A DNA stretch of 32,094 nucleotides from Nitrospirota bacterium (GTDB lineage Bacteria > Nitrospirota > Nitrospiria > Nitrospirales > Nitrospiraceae): contig JACAFD010000197.1 of assembly GCA_013388555.1 (NCBI GenBank), positions 1-32,094 on the forward strand, in the 5' to 3' direction. This document shows positions 14,779 through 21,832 of the stretch, one piece after another; position 1 is the stretch's first letter; each line of letters opens with the position of its first letter. The translations under genes were made by a program, and so were the position numbers. The notes under the pieces were generated by a model that saw only the letters and a list, made by a program, of their open reading frames with translations, had not been told where the DNA came from and ran no database searches.

Positions 14779-15644
14779 CCTCCCTTTCCGTCAGTGACGC
14801 ACAAGCCTACTGCACGGCTCTCACAAAGAAGAGCGGAAGTAATTTTTATTATTCATTCCTCTTCCTCCCAAAACAACGACGCGCAGCGATGTACACCATC
14901 TATGCCTTCTGTAAGGAGGTCGATAATGCGGTCGATGAACCGCCTGCAGGGAGCAACCCCCAGGATGAACTACGGCGGTGGCGGACCGAACTTGAAGCGG
15001 CCTACCGTGGCACGCCGACCTTTCCTGTGACTGTGAGTCTGGCAAGCCATGTCAAGCAACTGTCTATCCCGCGGGCCTACTTCGATGAGCTGATTAAGGG
15101 AGTCGAAATGGATCTCGTGGTCTCACGGTATGCATCCTTTCAAGATCTCTCGCTCTACTGCTACCGGGTCGCGTCTGTCGTAGGACTGATCTGCCTCCAT
15201 ATCTTCGGACCGACCTCGGCCAGGGCACAAGACTATGCCGTCGCTCTCGGAATGGCGTTTCAATTGACGAATATTCTGAGAGACATCGGAACCGATGCCG
15301 CTCAAGGGCGCATCTATCTGCCACAAGATGATCTCCAAAAGTACGGTTGCACCGAGCAGGCAATTCTCCAGCGTCAGGAGAGCACAGAGCTCCGCACGTT
15401 GGTCCAATTTGAAACCACGAGGGCCCATGAGTACTACGCAAAGGCACAGGCGGCGTTCGATGCCCTGCCCGCATGTGACCAGAAAGCCCTGACTGTCGCT
15501 GAAATCATGCGTGCCGTCTATTTCCGTATTCTCCAAAAGATTGAAGGGCCCAAATATCGGATATTCGGCCCTAGAGCCAGGCTCACAACGAGCCGCCGTC
15601 TGGCCGTGGCTGCTGGAGTGTGGCTCCGATCCCGATCCTCGTGA
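14775..15644 (+). CDS. hpnD: Presqualene diphosphate synthase
   Basis: A 289-residue trans-isoprenyl diphosphate synthase of the squalene/phytoene synthase family. It couples two farnesyl diphosphates to presqualene diphosphate. The N-terminal signature SGSNFYYSFLFLPKQRRAAMYTIYAFCKEVD leads to the first Asp-rich motif (D50xxxD54) and the second, NILRDIGTD with D170 and D174. Both bind magnesium-diphosphate. The combination with hpnE directly downstream distinguishes it from a plain phytoene synthase. It overlaps the BtuF-like gene by four bases at the 5' end and hpnE by four at the 3' end. The companion hpnC is not in the window. Confidence 0.88.
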   Translation: MTSLSVSDAQAYCTALTKKSGSNFYYSFLFLPKQRRAAMYTIYAFCKEVDNAVDEPPAGSNPQDELRRWRTELEAAYRGTPTFPVTVSLASHVKQLSIPRAYFDELIKGVEMDLVVSRYASFQDLSLYCYRVASVVGLICLHIFGPTSARAQDYAVALGMAFQLTNILRDIGTDAAQGRIYLPQDDLQKYGCTEQAILQRQESTELRTLVQFETTRAHEYYAKAQAAFDALPACDQKALTVAEIMRAVYFRILQKIEGPKYRIFGPRARLTTSRRLAVAAGVWLRSRSS

Positions 15645-16966
15645 CAACCACCACCGCTCAGTCCGTCGTGATTGTCGGAGGAGGCCCGGCCGGTCTCACC
15701 GCCGCCCTCCTCCTTACCCGTCATGGCTATCGAGTGACAGTCATTGATCGTCCTTTCTTGATTGAAGGGATCAGCACAAGGTCAGATCTTTCTGACACCC
15801 TCGAGCCGTTCACCATCTTGGGCTGCCACCGCACAACGCGATCCTTGATGGACTCTCTGCATCCCGCTCCACCACAGCCGTCAGAGACCGAGATCTCAAT
15901 GGAGTTTCATCTCCTTGACAATTCCCTTGTTCATTACCCGCGCACTTCCTTCCCTGCTCCTCTTCACACGTGGGTGAATCTCCTGAAATTTGCCGGCATT
16001 CCCTGGAAAGAACGATGGCGGCTGGCTTCATGGGTGGAGCAGCTCTGGGAAGGTGATGAGCAACTGCCTGCCGATCTGGAGCAGCGGACCGCTGACGAAT
16101 GGCTAGCCTTCATCCAACAAAACGCACGGACACGCCGCGTTGTCTGGAATCCTCTCGCACGATGGCTCACAGGCAATGCTCTCTCGACGATGTCCGCCGA
16201 TGCCTTTGTCACATCAATAAGACCATTTTTCCTGAGAGCTCGTTCTGATAGCCGCATCTCGGTTGTTCAGGACTCGCTCCAGAGCCGCATCATACAACCA
16301 ATAACCGACAGACTAACCCAACTCGGCGCGATCATTTTGTACAATCCGGACGCCATACAGCTCCGATTTGCGCGCGACGAGATCTCCGGCGTTCTGCTAC
16401 GGGACGGTTCCCAGCTACAAGCCGACTGGTATGTGGCGGCTCTGCCCCCTCACGAGCTCACCCCCTTACTTCCAGAGCGCTGGCTGACCCGCTATGCTTA
16501 TTTTCAGCAACTCACCGAATTACGATCTGTCGACAGCACAACCTTTTACGTGTATGCCGAACAACCCTGTGCCACTCCCCGTCTCGTTCTGCTGAATGAC
16601 CCATCGTTTCACTCGGTACTCGCCACGGCGACAACGTCTGACCGCACAGTTTTTTCTATAGTCACGAGCGATCCTCATCTCTCTCAGCCTCGTCCAGACA
16701 CAAATCTTGACGTTGTTCCCCTTGATTTGCTCAGATCCTTGGGGCTCCTCAAGCCTGAAAGCAAGATCTCTTCGATCTGCCGCAGAATCATTCCCAACGG
16801 TATCCTCTCGCTCAAACCGGGAACAAAATCACACCGCCCCCTCCAGCGCAGTCCGATTGCCAACTTGCTTGTGGCAGGAGCCTGGACCGATACAGGCTGG
16901 CCCCCCAACCTCGAAAGCGCCATTGTTAGCGGTAACCGGTGCGCTGAGGCCATCGCCCTCCGCTAG
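15641..16966 (+). CDS. hpnE: Hydroxysqualene dehydroxylase, FAD-dependent
   Basis: A 441-residue amine-oxidase/desaturase-type flavoprotein. The Rossmann motif VVIVGGGPAGLTAALLL (G13, G15, G18) binds the FAD ADP moiety. The C-terminal NLLVAGAWTDTGWPPNLESAIVSG segment is the conserved FAD-contacting end of this family. HpnE reduces hydroxysqualene to squalene in the HpnC-D-E route to hopanoids. GTG 15641 was chosen because it overlaps the hpnD stop in a GTGA; a GTG at 15620 would add seven residues and has GGAG almost adjacent, so it cannot be excluded. In related organisms the squalene-hopene cyclase acts next; it is not in this window. Confidence 0.88.
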   Translation: MTTTTAQSVVIVGGGPAGLTAALLLTRHGYRVTVIDRPFLIEGISTRSDLSDTLEPFTILGCHRTTRSLMDSLHPAPPQPSETEISMEFHLLDNSLVHYPRTSFPAPLHTWVNLLKFAGIPWKERWRLASWVEQLWEGDEQLPADLEQRTADEWLAFIQQNARTRRVVWNPLARWLTGNALSTMSADAFVTSIRPFFLRARSDSRISVVQDSLQSRIIQPITDRLTQLGAIILYNPDAIQLRFARDEISGVLLRDGSQLQADWYVAALPPHELTPLLPERWLTRYAYFQQLTELRSVDSTTFYVYAEQPCATPRLVLLNDPSFHSVLATATTSDRTVFSIVTSDPHLSQPRPDTNLDVVPLDLLRSLGLLKPESKISSICRRIIPNGILSLKPGTKSHRPLQRSPIANLLVAGAWTDTGWPPNLESAIVSGNRCAEAIALR

Positions 16967-17014
16967 CAAGATGCCGACGAAATCCACCCGCCTTCAACCG
17001 TCGTTCTCTCTCCA

Positions 17015-17043
17015 TTGACAAGAAAAACTAGCCCGCCTAGAAT
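17015..17043 (+). promoter_or_regulatory. Sigma-70 promoter for the uracil-DNA glycosylase gene
   Basis: TTGACA at 17015-17020, exactly 17 bases, then TAGAAT at 17038-17043: five of six -10 positions and a perfect -35. Transcription would start near 17050, giving a leader of about 26 nt before ATG 17076. Confidence 0.75.
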
Positions 17044-17075
17044 CCCGTGAGTTTTTCCACTCTCACAATGTCATC

Positions 17076-17726
17076 ATGATGACGCTCCTCGAACTCAGCA
17101 ACTCACTGCAAGACTGCCAGCGTTGCAAGCTCGCGAAGATGGGCCGGACCCAAGTAGTGTTCGGTGTAGGGAATCCACACGCAAGCGTGATGTTCGTGGG
17201 GGAAGCGCCCGGTTTCCACGAAGACCGGCAAGGGGAACCGTTCGTCGGAGCAGCGGGAAAACTCTTGAACGACTTGCTGCAATCGGCAAGCTTGTCACGC
17301 GGAGATATCTACATCGCCAACGTAATCAAGTGCCGACCACCTGACAACCGCGACCCGGAAATGGATGAAGTCGAAACGTGTAAGCCCTTCTTGATGCAAC
17401 AGATTGCGATGATACATCCGAAACTGGTCTGCACATTAGGGAACTGGGCAACACAGACATTGCTGGAACGGAAGGTGGGAATTACAAAGGTTCGTGGCCA
17501 GGCGTTCTACTTGAAGGATTTTGTTCTCTTTCCCTTGCTCCATCCCGCCGCAGCTCTACACCAAGGAAACCTGCTCGAACCGCTTCGTGAGGACTTCAAG
17601 AAGCTGAGGGAATTTCTGGATCGAAATACGAAACCAGCCGGACCCACAACGGCAAAACCGGTTGCTGCCCCCACGCTACACATCGAACCACCGCCACCGA
17701 CCCAGATGGATCTGTTCGGGTCATAA
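17076..17726 (+). CDS. Family 4 uracil-DNA glycosylase with iron-sulfur cluster
   Basis: A 216-residue base-excision-repair enzyme that removes uracil from DNA. Cluster cysteines are present at C14 and C17 (CQRC), C86 (IKCRPP) and C102 (ETCKPF). Active-site motif 1 [20 protein letters not shown] is at 42-61, and the second motif [12 protein letters not shown] lies near 165. Family 4 enzymes are usually about 190-220 residues. After residue 190 the protein becomes a Pro/Thr-rich tail ending QMDLFGS, which fits the bacterial beta-clamp-binding consensus QL(S/D)LF. The tail resembles flexible clamp tethers in other repair enzymes, so processive or replication-coupled repair is inferred. It has its own promoter. 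Confidence 0.9.
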   Translation: MMTLLELSNSLQDCQRCKLAKMGRTQVVFGVGNPHASVMFVGEAPGFHEDRQGEPFVGAAGKLLNDLLQSASLSRGDIYIANVIKCRPPDNRDPEMDEVETCKPFLMQQIAMIHPKLVCTLGNWATQTLLERKVGITKVRGQAFYLKDFVLFPLLHPAAALHQGNLLEPLREDFKKLREFLDRNTKPAGPTTAKPVAAPTLHIEPPPPTQMDLFGS

Positions 17727-18213
17727 CTCACACGTTTCTCTCATCGCATGTGTTTGACGCCGCCTGTCAGGAAAGCGCTTCATCCTCATCTAGTACTCAA
17801 GGGCGTAGAAGAAGGCCTCGGCTGACGAAGGGTGGACAGAACCGGTTACGCCAGGCGCGATGGAACAAGCCTGCAAATGGGCGCTTCGCTGTTGGCCGTG
17901 CGCCTTACCGTTGACGTTGGCCCCCTGGTCTCAGCTTATTCCTCACAGTCGCTCGGGAGGATCGTTGCCGTCGATGACCGGATGAATCGGAACACAACTT
18001 GCCCCAGCTCGCGGCCGTTGCTCTTCCGCTGCAAGGGCGAAGCCTGTACTGTTTGAGGCTCGGCGAGTTTACAGGCTTCGAGCGAGCAAGGCCTAGTTGG
18101 GTGATTCAGGAGGTCCTGCGGCGGCACGCATCTTCCCGAGCGACATTTCCCTGCTGGCAAGAGCGAAGGCAAGACGGTTGAACGCACGGCTTGCGAGGCT
18201 TCGTTATAGGAAC
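17727..18213. other. Gene-free stretch downstream of the antitoxin-like gene
   Basis: No credible gene is seen. Open frames on both strands here are Arg/Ser/Cys-rich with no recognisable domain. The one structure that stands out is a perfect 11-bp inverted repeat at 18038-18080. The base composition suggests decayed mobile or repeat DNA, but no transposase motif could be read. Confidence 0.45.
18038..18080. repeat. Perfect 11-bp inverted repeat
   Basis: CGAAGCCTGTA (18038-18048) and TACAGGCTTCG (18070-18080) are exact complements around a 21-base loop. No T-tract follows on either strand. It could be a terminator relic, an insertion end or a protein site. Confidence 0.5.
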
Positions 18214-18494
18214 TTAACTGGCGAGCTTGTGAAAAGAAATGCCGGTCATGTCGAGATCTTTGCCGGCACGGAACAGCCGTTCGACTGCAGCGCTGATCTT
18301 GAGGGCCATCTTGCCTGGCACACTCCTCGTCCCACAGCGACCGCAGAGCATCGCGTTGACGTTTTCCACATCGGCATAAAACCCGCCGCGTTCGAAGTGT
18401 AGCGTGGTTCGCCCCTGGCGCATCGCCGTACCGCACTCAGGACAGGCCTTGCTGCCTAGCGCTTTCTTTTTTTCGAATTTGGCTTTTTATCCAT
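18214..18494 (-). pseudogene. YgiT/MqsA-type zinc-finger antitoxin-like gene, frameshifted at an A7 tract
   Basis: The minus-strand frame ending at 18214 encodes ACPECGTAMRQGRTTLHFER...NAMLCGRCG, a YgiT-type CxxC...CxxC zinc finger. It is followed by a PGKMALKISAAVERLFRA segment. These are features of antitoxins of the MqsA/YgiT class. In the sequence as given, no ATG, GTG or TTG opens this frame before the first CxxC. If the run of seven A (18467-18473 on the plus strand as T7) had eight, the frame would begin at ATG 18494 as MDKKPNSKKKK and read through to the zinc finger, giving 93 residues. The same extra base would end the upstream DUF4258 protein naturally at a TAG (18456-18458). A one-base loss, by mutation or sequencing error, is therefore likely. 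A shorter product from ATG 18423 would lack the first zinc knuckle. Confidence 0.7.
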
Positions 18495-18763
18495 TGGTCC
18501 TGTTGGGGAACGTACGTAGTGACAATATCCACCGATCGCCCCGCGCTGAAGTCTACCACAACATGAACAGGAGTCGTATCCGCGCTGTGTCCATAGATCA
18601 GATACCACTTCCTGTCCGGATACTGGTCAATGATTTTCCTCGTCTGGATCACGTGGAGGATGTCAGCCACGCTGATCCCGTCTTTGAATCCCTCAGTGAG
18701 GGCATGGTCCGTAACAAAGAAGTTGCCCTTACTGATGGATGTCCTTATAGCGTCAATCTCCAT
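18437..18763 (-). CDS. DUF4258 protein, putative toxin of a toxin-antitoxin-like pair
   Basis: A 108-residue protein from ATG 18763; an upstream TTG at 18799 is less likely. It shows the DUF4258 pattern: FFVTDHALTEGF near residue 17, IIDQYPDRKWYLIYGH in the middle, and PVHVVVDFSAGRSVDIVTTYVP...W at the end. The conserved histidines and Tyr-Pro-W end suggest a small BECR/RelE-like fold, and such genes often lie beside YgiT zinc-finger genes as toxin and antitoxin. The last residues (after IRKK) are probably read in the wrong frame because of the A7 tract at 18467-18473. With eight A, the protein would end RKKRKR and overlap the zinc-finger gene. Toxicity is inferred from family context only. 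Confidence 0.75.
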   Translation of the reverse strand: MEIDAIRTSISKGNFFVTDHALTEGFKDGISVADILHVIQTRKIIDQYPDRKWYLIYGHSADTTPVHVVVDFSAGRSVDIVTTYVPQQDQWIKSQIRKKESARQQGLS

Positions 18764-18859
18764 TGCGCGCAGGGTAGCGAAACATGGGGAAGGGGTCAAA
18801 CACTGAGAAAGATTGCCATTTACTGGCGCGGAAACAATGTGGACATTGTACTTTTCGCG

Positions 18860-19038
18860 GTGCGATGCCGAGGCTCAGAGCGGACATCACCGAAGGAGCG
18901 GGGCCCCGTCGAGGCTCCGCTGAGAAGGAAAGCGGAAACTGACCGAGTCTGCGAGGGAATTTCCGAAGGTTTCCGCTCGGCGGGGCCCGAACGGGTCGCT
19001 CTGGGAGGTGTGGGAGCGGTTGAGCCTCGGCATCGCAC
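18860..19038 (+). ncRNA. Structured element copy B, possible HEARO/omega-RNA-like ncRNA
   Basis: The ends 18860-18877 and 19021-19038 are perfectly complementary over 18 bp and close a 179-nt element. The inside contains GGAAAGCGGAAACTGAC (18927-18943), GGGAATTTCCGAAGGTTTCC (18955-18974) and CCCGAACGGGTCGC...GGGAG (18986-19007). All three match the blocks of copy A in order and spacing. Neither closing stem resembles the other, so the pairing is kept while the sequence changes. It lies between the DUF4258 gene and the unknown gene at 19067. No protein partner is adjacent. Confidence 0.5.
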
Positions 19039-19066
19039 ACGACCGAGCCCTGACGATACGTAATTG

Positions 19067-19522
19067 TTACGCTTTGGATTTGATCGTCGACGAGGTGTCT
19101 GACTCCGCGGCCTCGCCACCTTCTTCTTGGGCAAGCTTTTCTTCTTCCGGCACATCGAACCACTGAACCAGCATCTCGTCCCACCAGGTTTCATCAATCT
19201 CTTTGCCAGGATCGTTGCCGAGAAACGCGACATCATCCTTTGTGATGTCGGGACCGACAAGCTGAGGCTGGAACTTCGCTCGTTCGACAATCTCTTTTGT
19301 GGCATATCCTCCGATGATCCACGAATCTGGGTCGGCCCGACGGGATTTGTAACCCTTGAGCCCGATCTTGAGATACATGAATATCTGTTGTTGCGCAGGG
19401 TCCCCGACACCGGATTGCGGCAAACCTAATGTTTTTTCAATCTTTTTACGCCAATGCCGGTCGTCGTATCGGGACGTGATCAGTTGGAGGATGGTCTTTC
19501 CCTGTTCGGCATCAAGCGGCAT
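19067..19522 (-). CDS. Protein of unknown function, 151 residues
   Basis: A soluble protein from ATG 19522, fixed by AAGGAG about seven bases upstream; a GTG two codons earlier would leave the ribosome binding site too close. The N-terminal half is basic and helical (EQGKTILQLITSRYDDRHWRKKIEKTLGLP). The middle has Trp/Gly-rich segments (SWIIGGYATKEIVERAKF), and the end is strongly acidic (EEEKLAQEEGGEAAESD) before a basic tail. No known motif or transmembrane helix was recognised. It follows the dienelactone hydrolase gene on the same strand after 116 bases, so co-transcription is possible. Confidence 0.7.
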   Translation of the reverse strand: MPLDAEQGKTILQLITSRYDDRHWRKKIEKTLGLPQSGVGDPAQQQIFMYLKIGLKGYKSRRADPDSWIIGGYATKEIVERAKFQPQLVGPDITKDDVAFLGNDPGKEIDETWWDEMLVQWFDVPEEEKLAQEEGGEAAESDTSSTIKSKA

Positions 19523-19638
19523 AAACACTCCTTCGTGTCGTCACGCCTTAGAGTCGAATGCCATCAAGTCATCCTCAGAATTTCCGGAGACCTGTGACGT
19601 GATGACTTTCCACTTGAAGACGTTAGACGGATACTTCC

Positions 19639-20346
19639 TTACGATTTCAGATGTTGCTTGAAAAAAGCTGTGGCCCGTGCCCAGGCATCCTTGGCCGCTT
19701 CCGGCCGATACACAGTCTTATCTGTATCCCGGAAAAATGCGTGCGGCGCGCCGGAATAGGTCTTAATCTCTCCGGGTTTATTGTACTTCTTCAGCGCCGC
19801 CGCGAGCCGCTGCACGTCCGCCTTGGTAATCCAGCCATCATCCTCCCCATAGAAATACAGCACTGGACCTGACAGCTGTTGCAGCGGCGCCTCCGGATTC
19901 GGAACTTGACCATAGAACGGCACTGCTGCTTTGATATCGGCGTTGATGCAGGGTAGCATCAAGGCATACGACCCGCCCATGCAGAATCCGGTGACTCCGA
20001 TTCGCTTTGCGTCTACTTCTGGAACGGTCTTAAGATACGCCACTGTCGCATTTAAGTCCGCCAGCCCATCGTCTTGCTTCAGCGTATTCATCAGCTTACC
20101 TGCTTCGCCTGGATCGGTCGTGAGGGCGTTCCCCAACCGGGAGTACAGATCCGGCGCGATGGCAACATAACCCTCAGCGGCATAGCGCCGTGCCACGTCT
20201 TTGATATGGTCCGTGAGTCCCCACCATTCCTGAATCACTATAATCGCAGGGCGACGTTCCTTCGTTTGGGGCGCGGCGACATGGGCGCGAACCGTCACAT
20301 TTCCACTGGGATACTGCACCGTCGTTTCTCTCGTTACTTCAGCCAT
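19639..20346 (-). CDS. Dienelactone hydrolase-family alpha/beta hydrolase
   Basis: A 235-residue alpha/beta hydrolase. The family triad is visible as Cys122 in GFCMGG, an Asp in GEDDGW (about 169-170) and His202 in GAPHAF. The conserved early Glu is in VIQEWWGL (Glu40). A cysteine nucleophile in place of serine is typical of dienelactone hydrolases, which open lactone rings such as carboxymethylenebutenolide. Many genomic members have other, unknown ester substrates, so the pathway is not assigned. It is cytoplasmic, with no signal peptide. The start at 20346 has a strong GGAGGTGA ribosome binding site. It is on the same strand as tldD-pmbA, separated by about 120 bases with two inverted repeats. 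Confidence 0.9.
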   Translation of the reverse strand: MAEVTRETTVQYPSGNVTVRAHVAAPQTKERRPAIIVIQEWWGLTDHIKDVARRYAAEGYVAIAPDLYSRLGNALTTDPGEAGKLMNTLKQDDGLADLNATVAYLKTVPEVDAKRIGVTGFCMGGSYALMLPCINADIKAAVPFYGQVPNPEAPLQQLSGPVLYFYGEDDGWITKADVQRLAAALKKYNKPGEIKTYSGAPHAFFRDTDKTVYRPEAAKDAWARATAFFKQHLKS

Positions 20347-20379
20347 AACTCACCTCCAGCCTGACGCAATGATGAATGA

Positions 20380-20471
20380 GGAATTTTGAATTATGAATGT
20401 GGCGAGGGAAGCCATTCAGCACTCACAATTCAACATTCAAAATTTCAGCTGATCGCGAGAGTGATCAGCTG
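20380..20471. repeat. Two inverted repeats at the 3' end of pmbA
   Basis: An AT-rich dyad pairs AATTTTGAAT...ATGAATGT (20380-20400) with ACAATTCAACATTCAAAATT (20425-20444) imperfectly. Next to it, CAGCTGATC (20446-20454) and GATCAGCTG (20463-20471) form a perfect 9-bp stem whose right arm overlaps the last codons of pmbA. Read leftward, the second stem is followed by GAAATTTTG, a weak terminator at best. Confidence 0.5.
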
Positions 20472-21832
20472 CCTGCCACCATCATCTCTGCAATCTTTAC
20501 AGTCGGACTGGCAATGCGCCCACGAAACACAAGATCGCTGCCGATCATCTCAATCCCTGCAAACATGTCTTTGAGATTAGCTGCAATCGTGATCTCTTCC
20601 ACGGGATACGCCAGCTCGCCCCCCTCGATCCAAAACCCGGCAGCCCCCCGTGAATAGTCACCCGTCACCATATTAATGCCAAAACCAATGAGGTCCGTAA
20701 CATACAGACCCTGCTTCACCGTCTTAATAATTTCGTCCGCCGTTTTTGTCCCGGGCACGAGATAGAAATTGGTCGGACCGACCGAGGGATTTTCACCGAC
20801 GCTGCGCGAGGCGTTCCCAGTCGAAGCCAACCCGAGCTTCCGTCCCGAATAGGTATCAAGGAGATAGTGCTTCAATATCCCTCGTTCCACCACCGTTGTC
20901 TTCCTAGTCGGCAGACCTTCCCCATCTAATGGTCTGGAACCCAGCCCTCCGACCACTTGTCCATCGTCGTAAACCGTCACATACTCCGGGGCCAGCGGTT
21001 TGTCTAATTGGCCTGCCAGGAAGGAAGCCCCTTTATAGAGTGAATATCCTGAGACCGCGCTGCAGAGATTTCCCATGAGACTCCCGGCCGTTTCGGAATC
21101 GAAGACGACAGGAACCCGCTGGGTAGCAATTTTCCTCGCTCCGAGCTTTCGGACCGTCCGCCGTGCCGCCTCGAGTCCTACAGCTTCCGGAGAATCCAAT
21201 TTGGCGAATTTCCGTTGTATGGCATACCAGGAATCGCGCTGCATCGCTCCGGTCTGTGAATCAGTGGCGACGGGCGACACAGACATCGAAAAACTGGAAC
21301 TCTGGTACTCCCCAAGGAATCCATGACTGTTGCCCAACACTACACGCCCCGAAGAGGAATCGAAGTCAGCTCCTTCAGAGTTGGTCACGCGCTCGTCCAT
21401 AGACATGGCGGCAGCCTCTACCCGCTTGGCCAACTCTATTTGCTGTTCCGTGTTCAATTTGGTCGGATCATAGAGATCCAAATCCGGCCACGTGCCTGCC
21501 ATCTGATTCTCCTCCGGCAAGCCGGAAACCTGATCTTCCACGACGGCTTTCGCCAAATTACAGGTCTCGACGACGAGATGATTCAATGAATCCGCTGAGA
21601 AATCGGATGTGGAGGTGCTGGCGGAGCGTTTCCCTACAAACACACGTAAGCCGAGATGTTTCTCTCGCGCTTTCGTGAGGCGATCGACGGCGCCCAACCG
21701 AACTTGCACCGAAAAGGTTTCGCCGTCGGCAATAATAATGTCCGCTTCCGTCGCCCCACTCCGTTTCGCCTTGGCCAAGAGGTCCATCGCGAGCTGGCTA
21801 TAACCATCGCGTTGCTGTAGCTGCTGACTCAT
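20465..21832 (-). CDS. pmbA: TldE/PmbA, partner subunit of the TldD/E metalloprotease
   Basis: A 455-residue protein of the PmbA/TldE family. TldD and TldE form a heterodimeric cytoplasmic protease that trims unfolded or modified peptides, known from microcin B17 maturation and CcdA turnover. It has the family fold, including SVGENPSVGPTNFYLVPG and the GLYVTDLIGFGINMVTGDYSRGAAGFWIEGG block, and lacks the metal-binding HExxxH, as expected for the non-catalytic partner. ATG 21832 overlaps the tldD stop by four bases, giving tight stoichiometric coupling. No peptide-modification genes are nearby, so a housekeeping role is likely. Confidence 0.93.
   Translation of the reverse strand: MSQQLQQRDGYSQLAMDLLAKAKRSGATEADIIIADGETFSVQVRLGAVDRLTKAREKHLGLRVFVGKRSASTSTSDFSADSLNHLVVETCNLAKAVVEDQVSGLPEENQMAGTWPDLDLYDPTKLNTEQQIELAKRVEAAAMSMDERVTNSEGADFDSSSGRVVLGNSHGFLGEYQSSSFSMSVSPVATDSQTGAMQRDSWYAIQRKFAKLDSPEAVGLEAARRTVRKLGARKIATQRVPVVFDSETAGSLMGNLCSAVSGYSLYKGASFLAGQLDKPLAPEYVTVYDDGQVVGGLGSRPLDGEGLPTRKTTVVERGILKHYLLDTYSGRKLGLASTGNASRSVGENPSVGPTNFYLVPGTKTADEIIKTVKQGLYVTDLIGFGINMVTGDYSRGAAGFWIEGGELAYPVEEITIAANLKDMFAGIEMIGSDLVFRGRIASPTVKIAEMMVAGS

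Noticed and set aside
17936-18436. 166-residue minus-strand frame through the antitoxin locus
   Set aside because: It is in a different frame from the zinc-finger protein; composition is Arg/Ser/Cys-rich with no conserved motif, while the frame ending at 18214 shows clear YgiT features.
18467-18473. Programmed -1 frameshift at the A7 tract
   Set aside because: The zinc-finger frame is +1 relative to DUF4258, so a -1 slip leads to a stop (TAG) rather than a fusion. A missing base explains both genes better, although transcriptional slippage remains possible.
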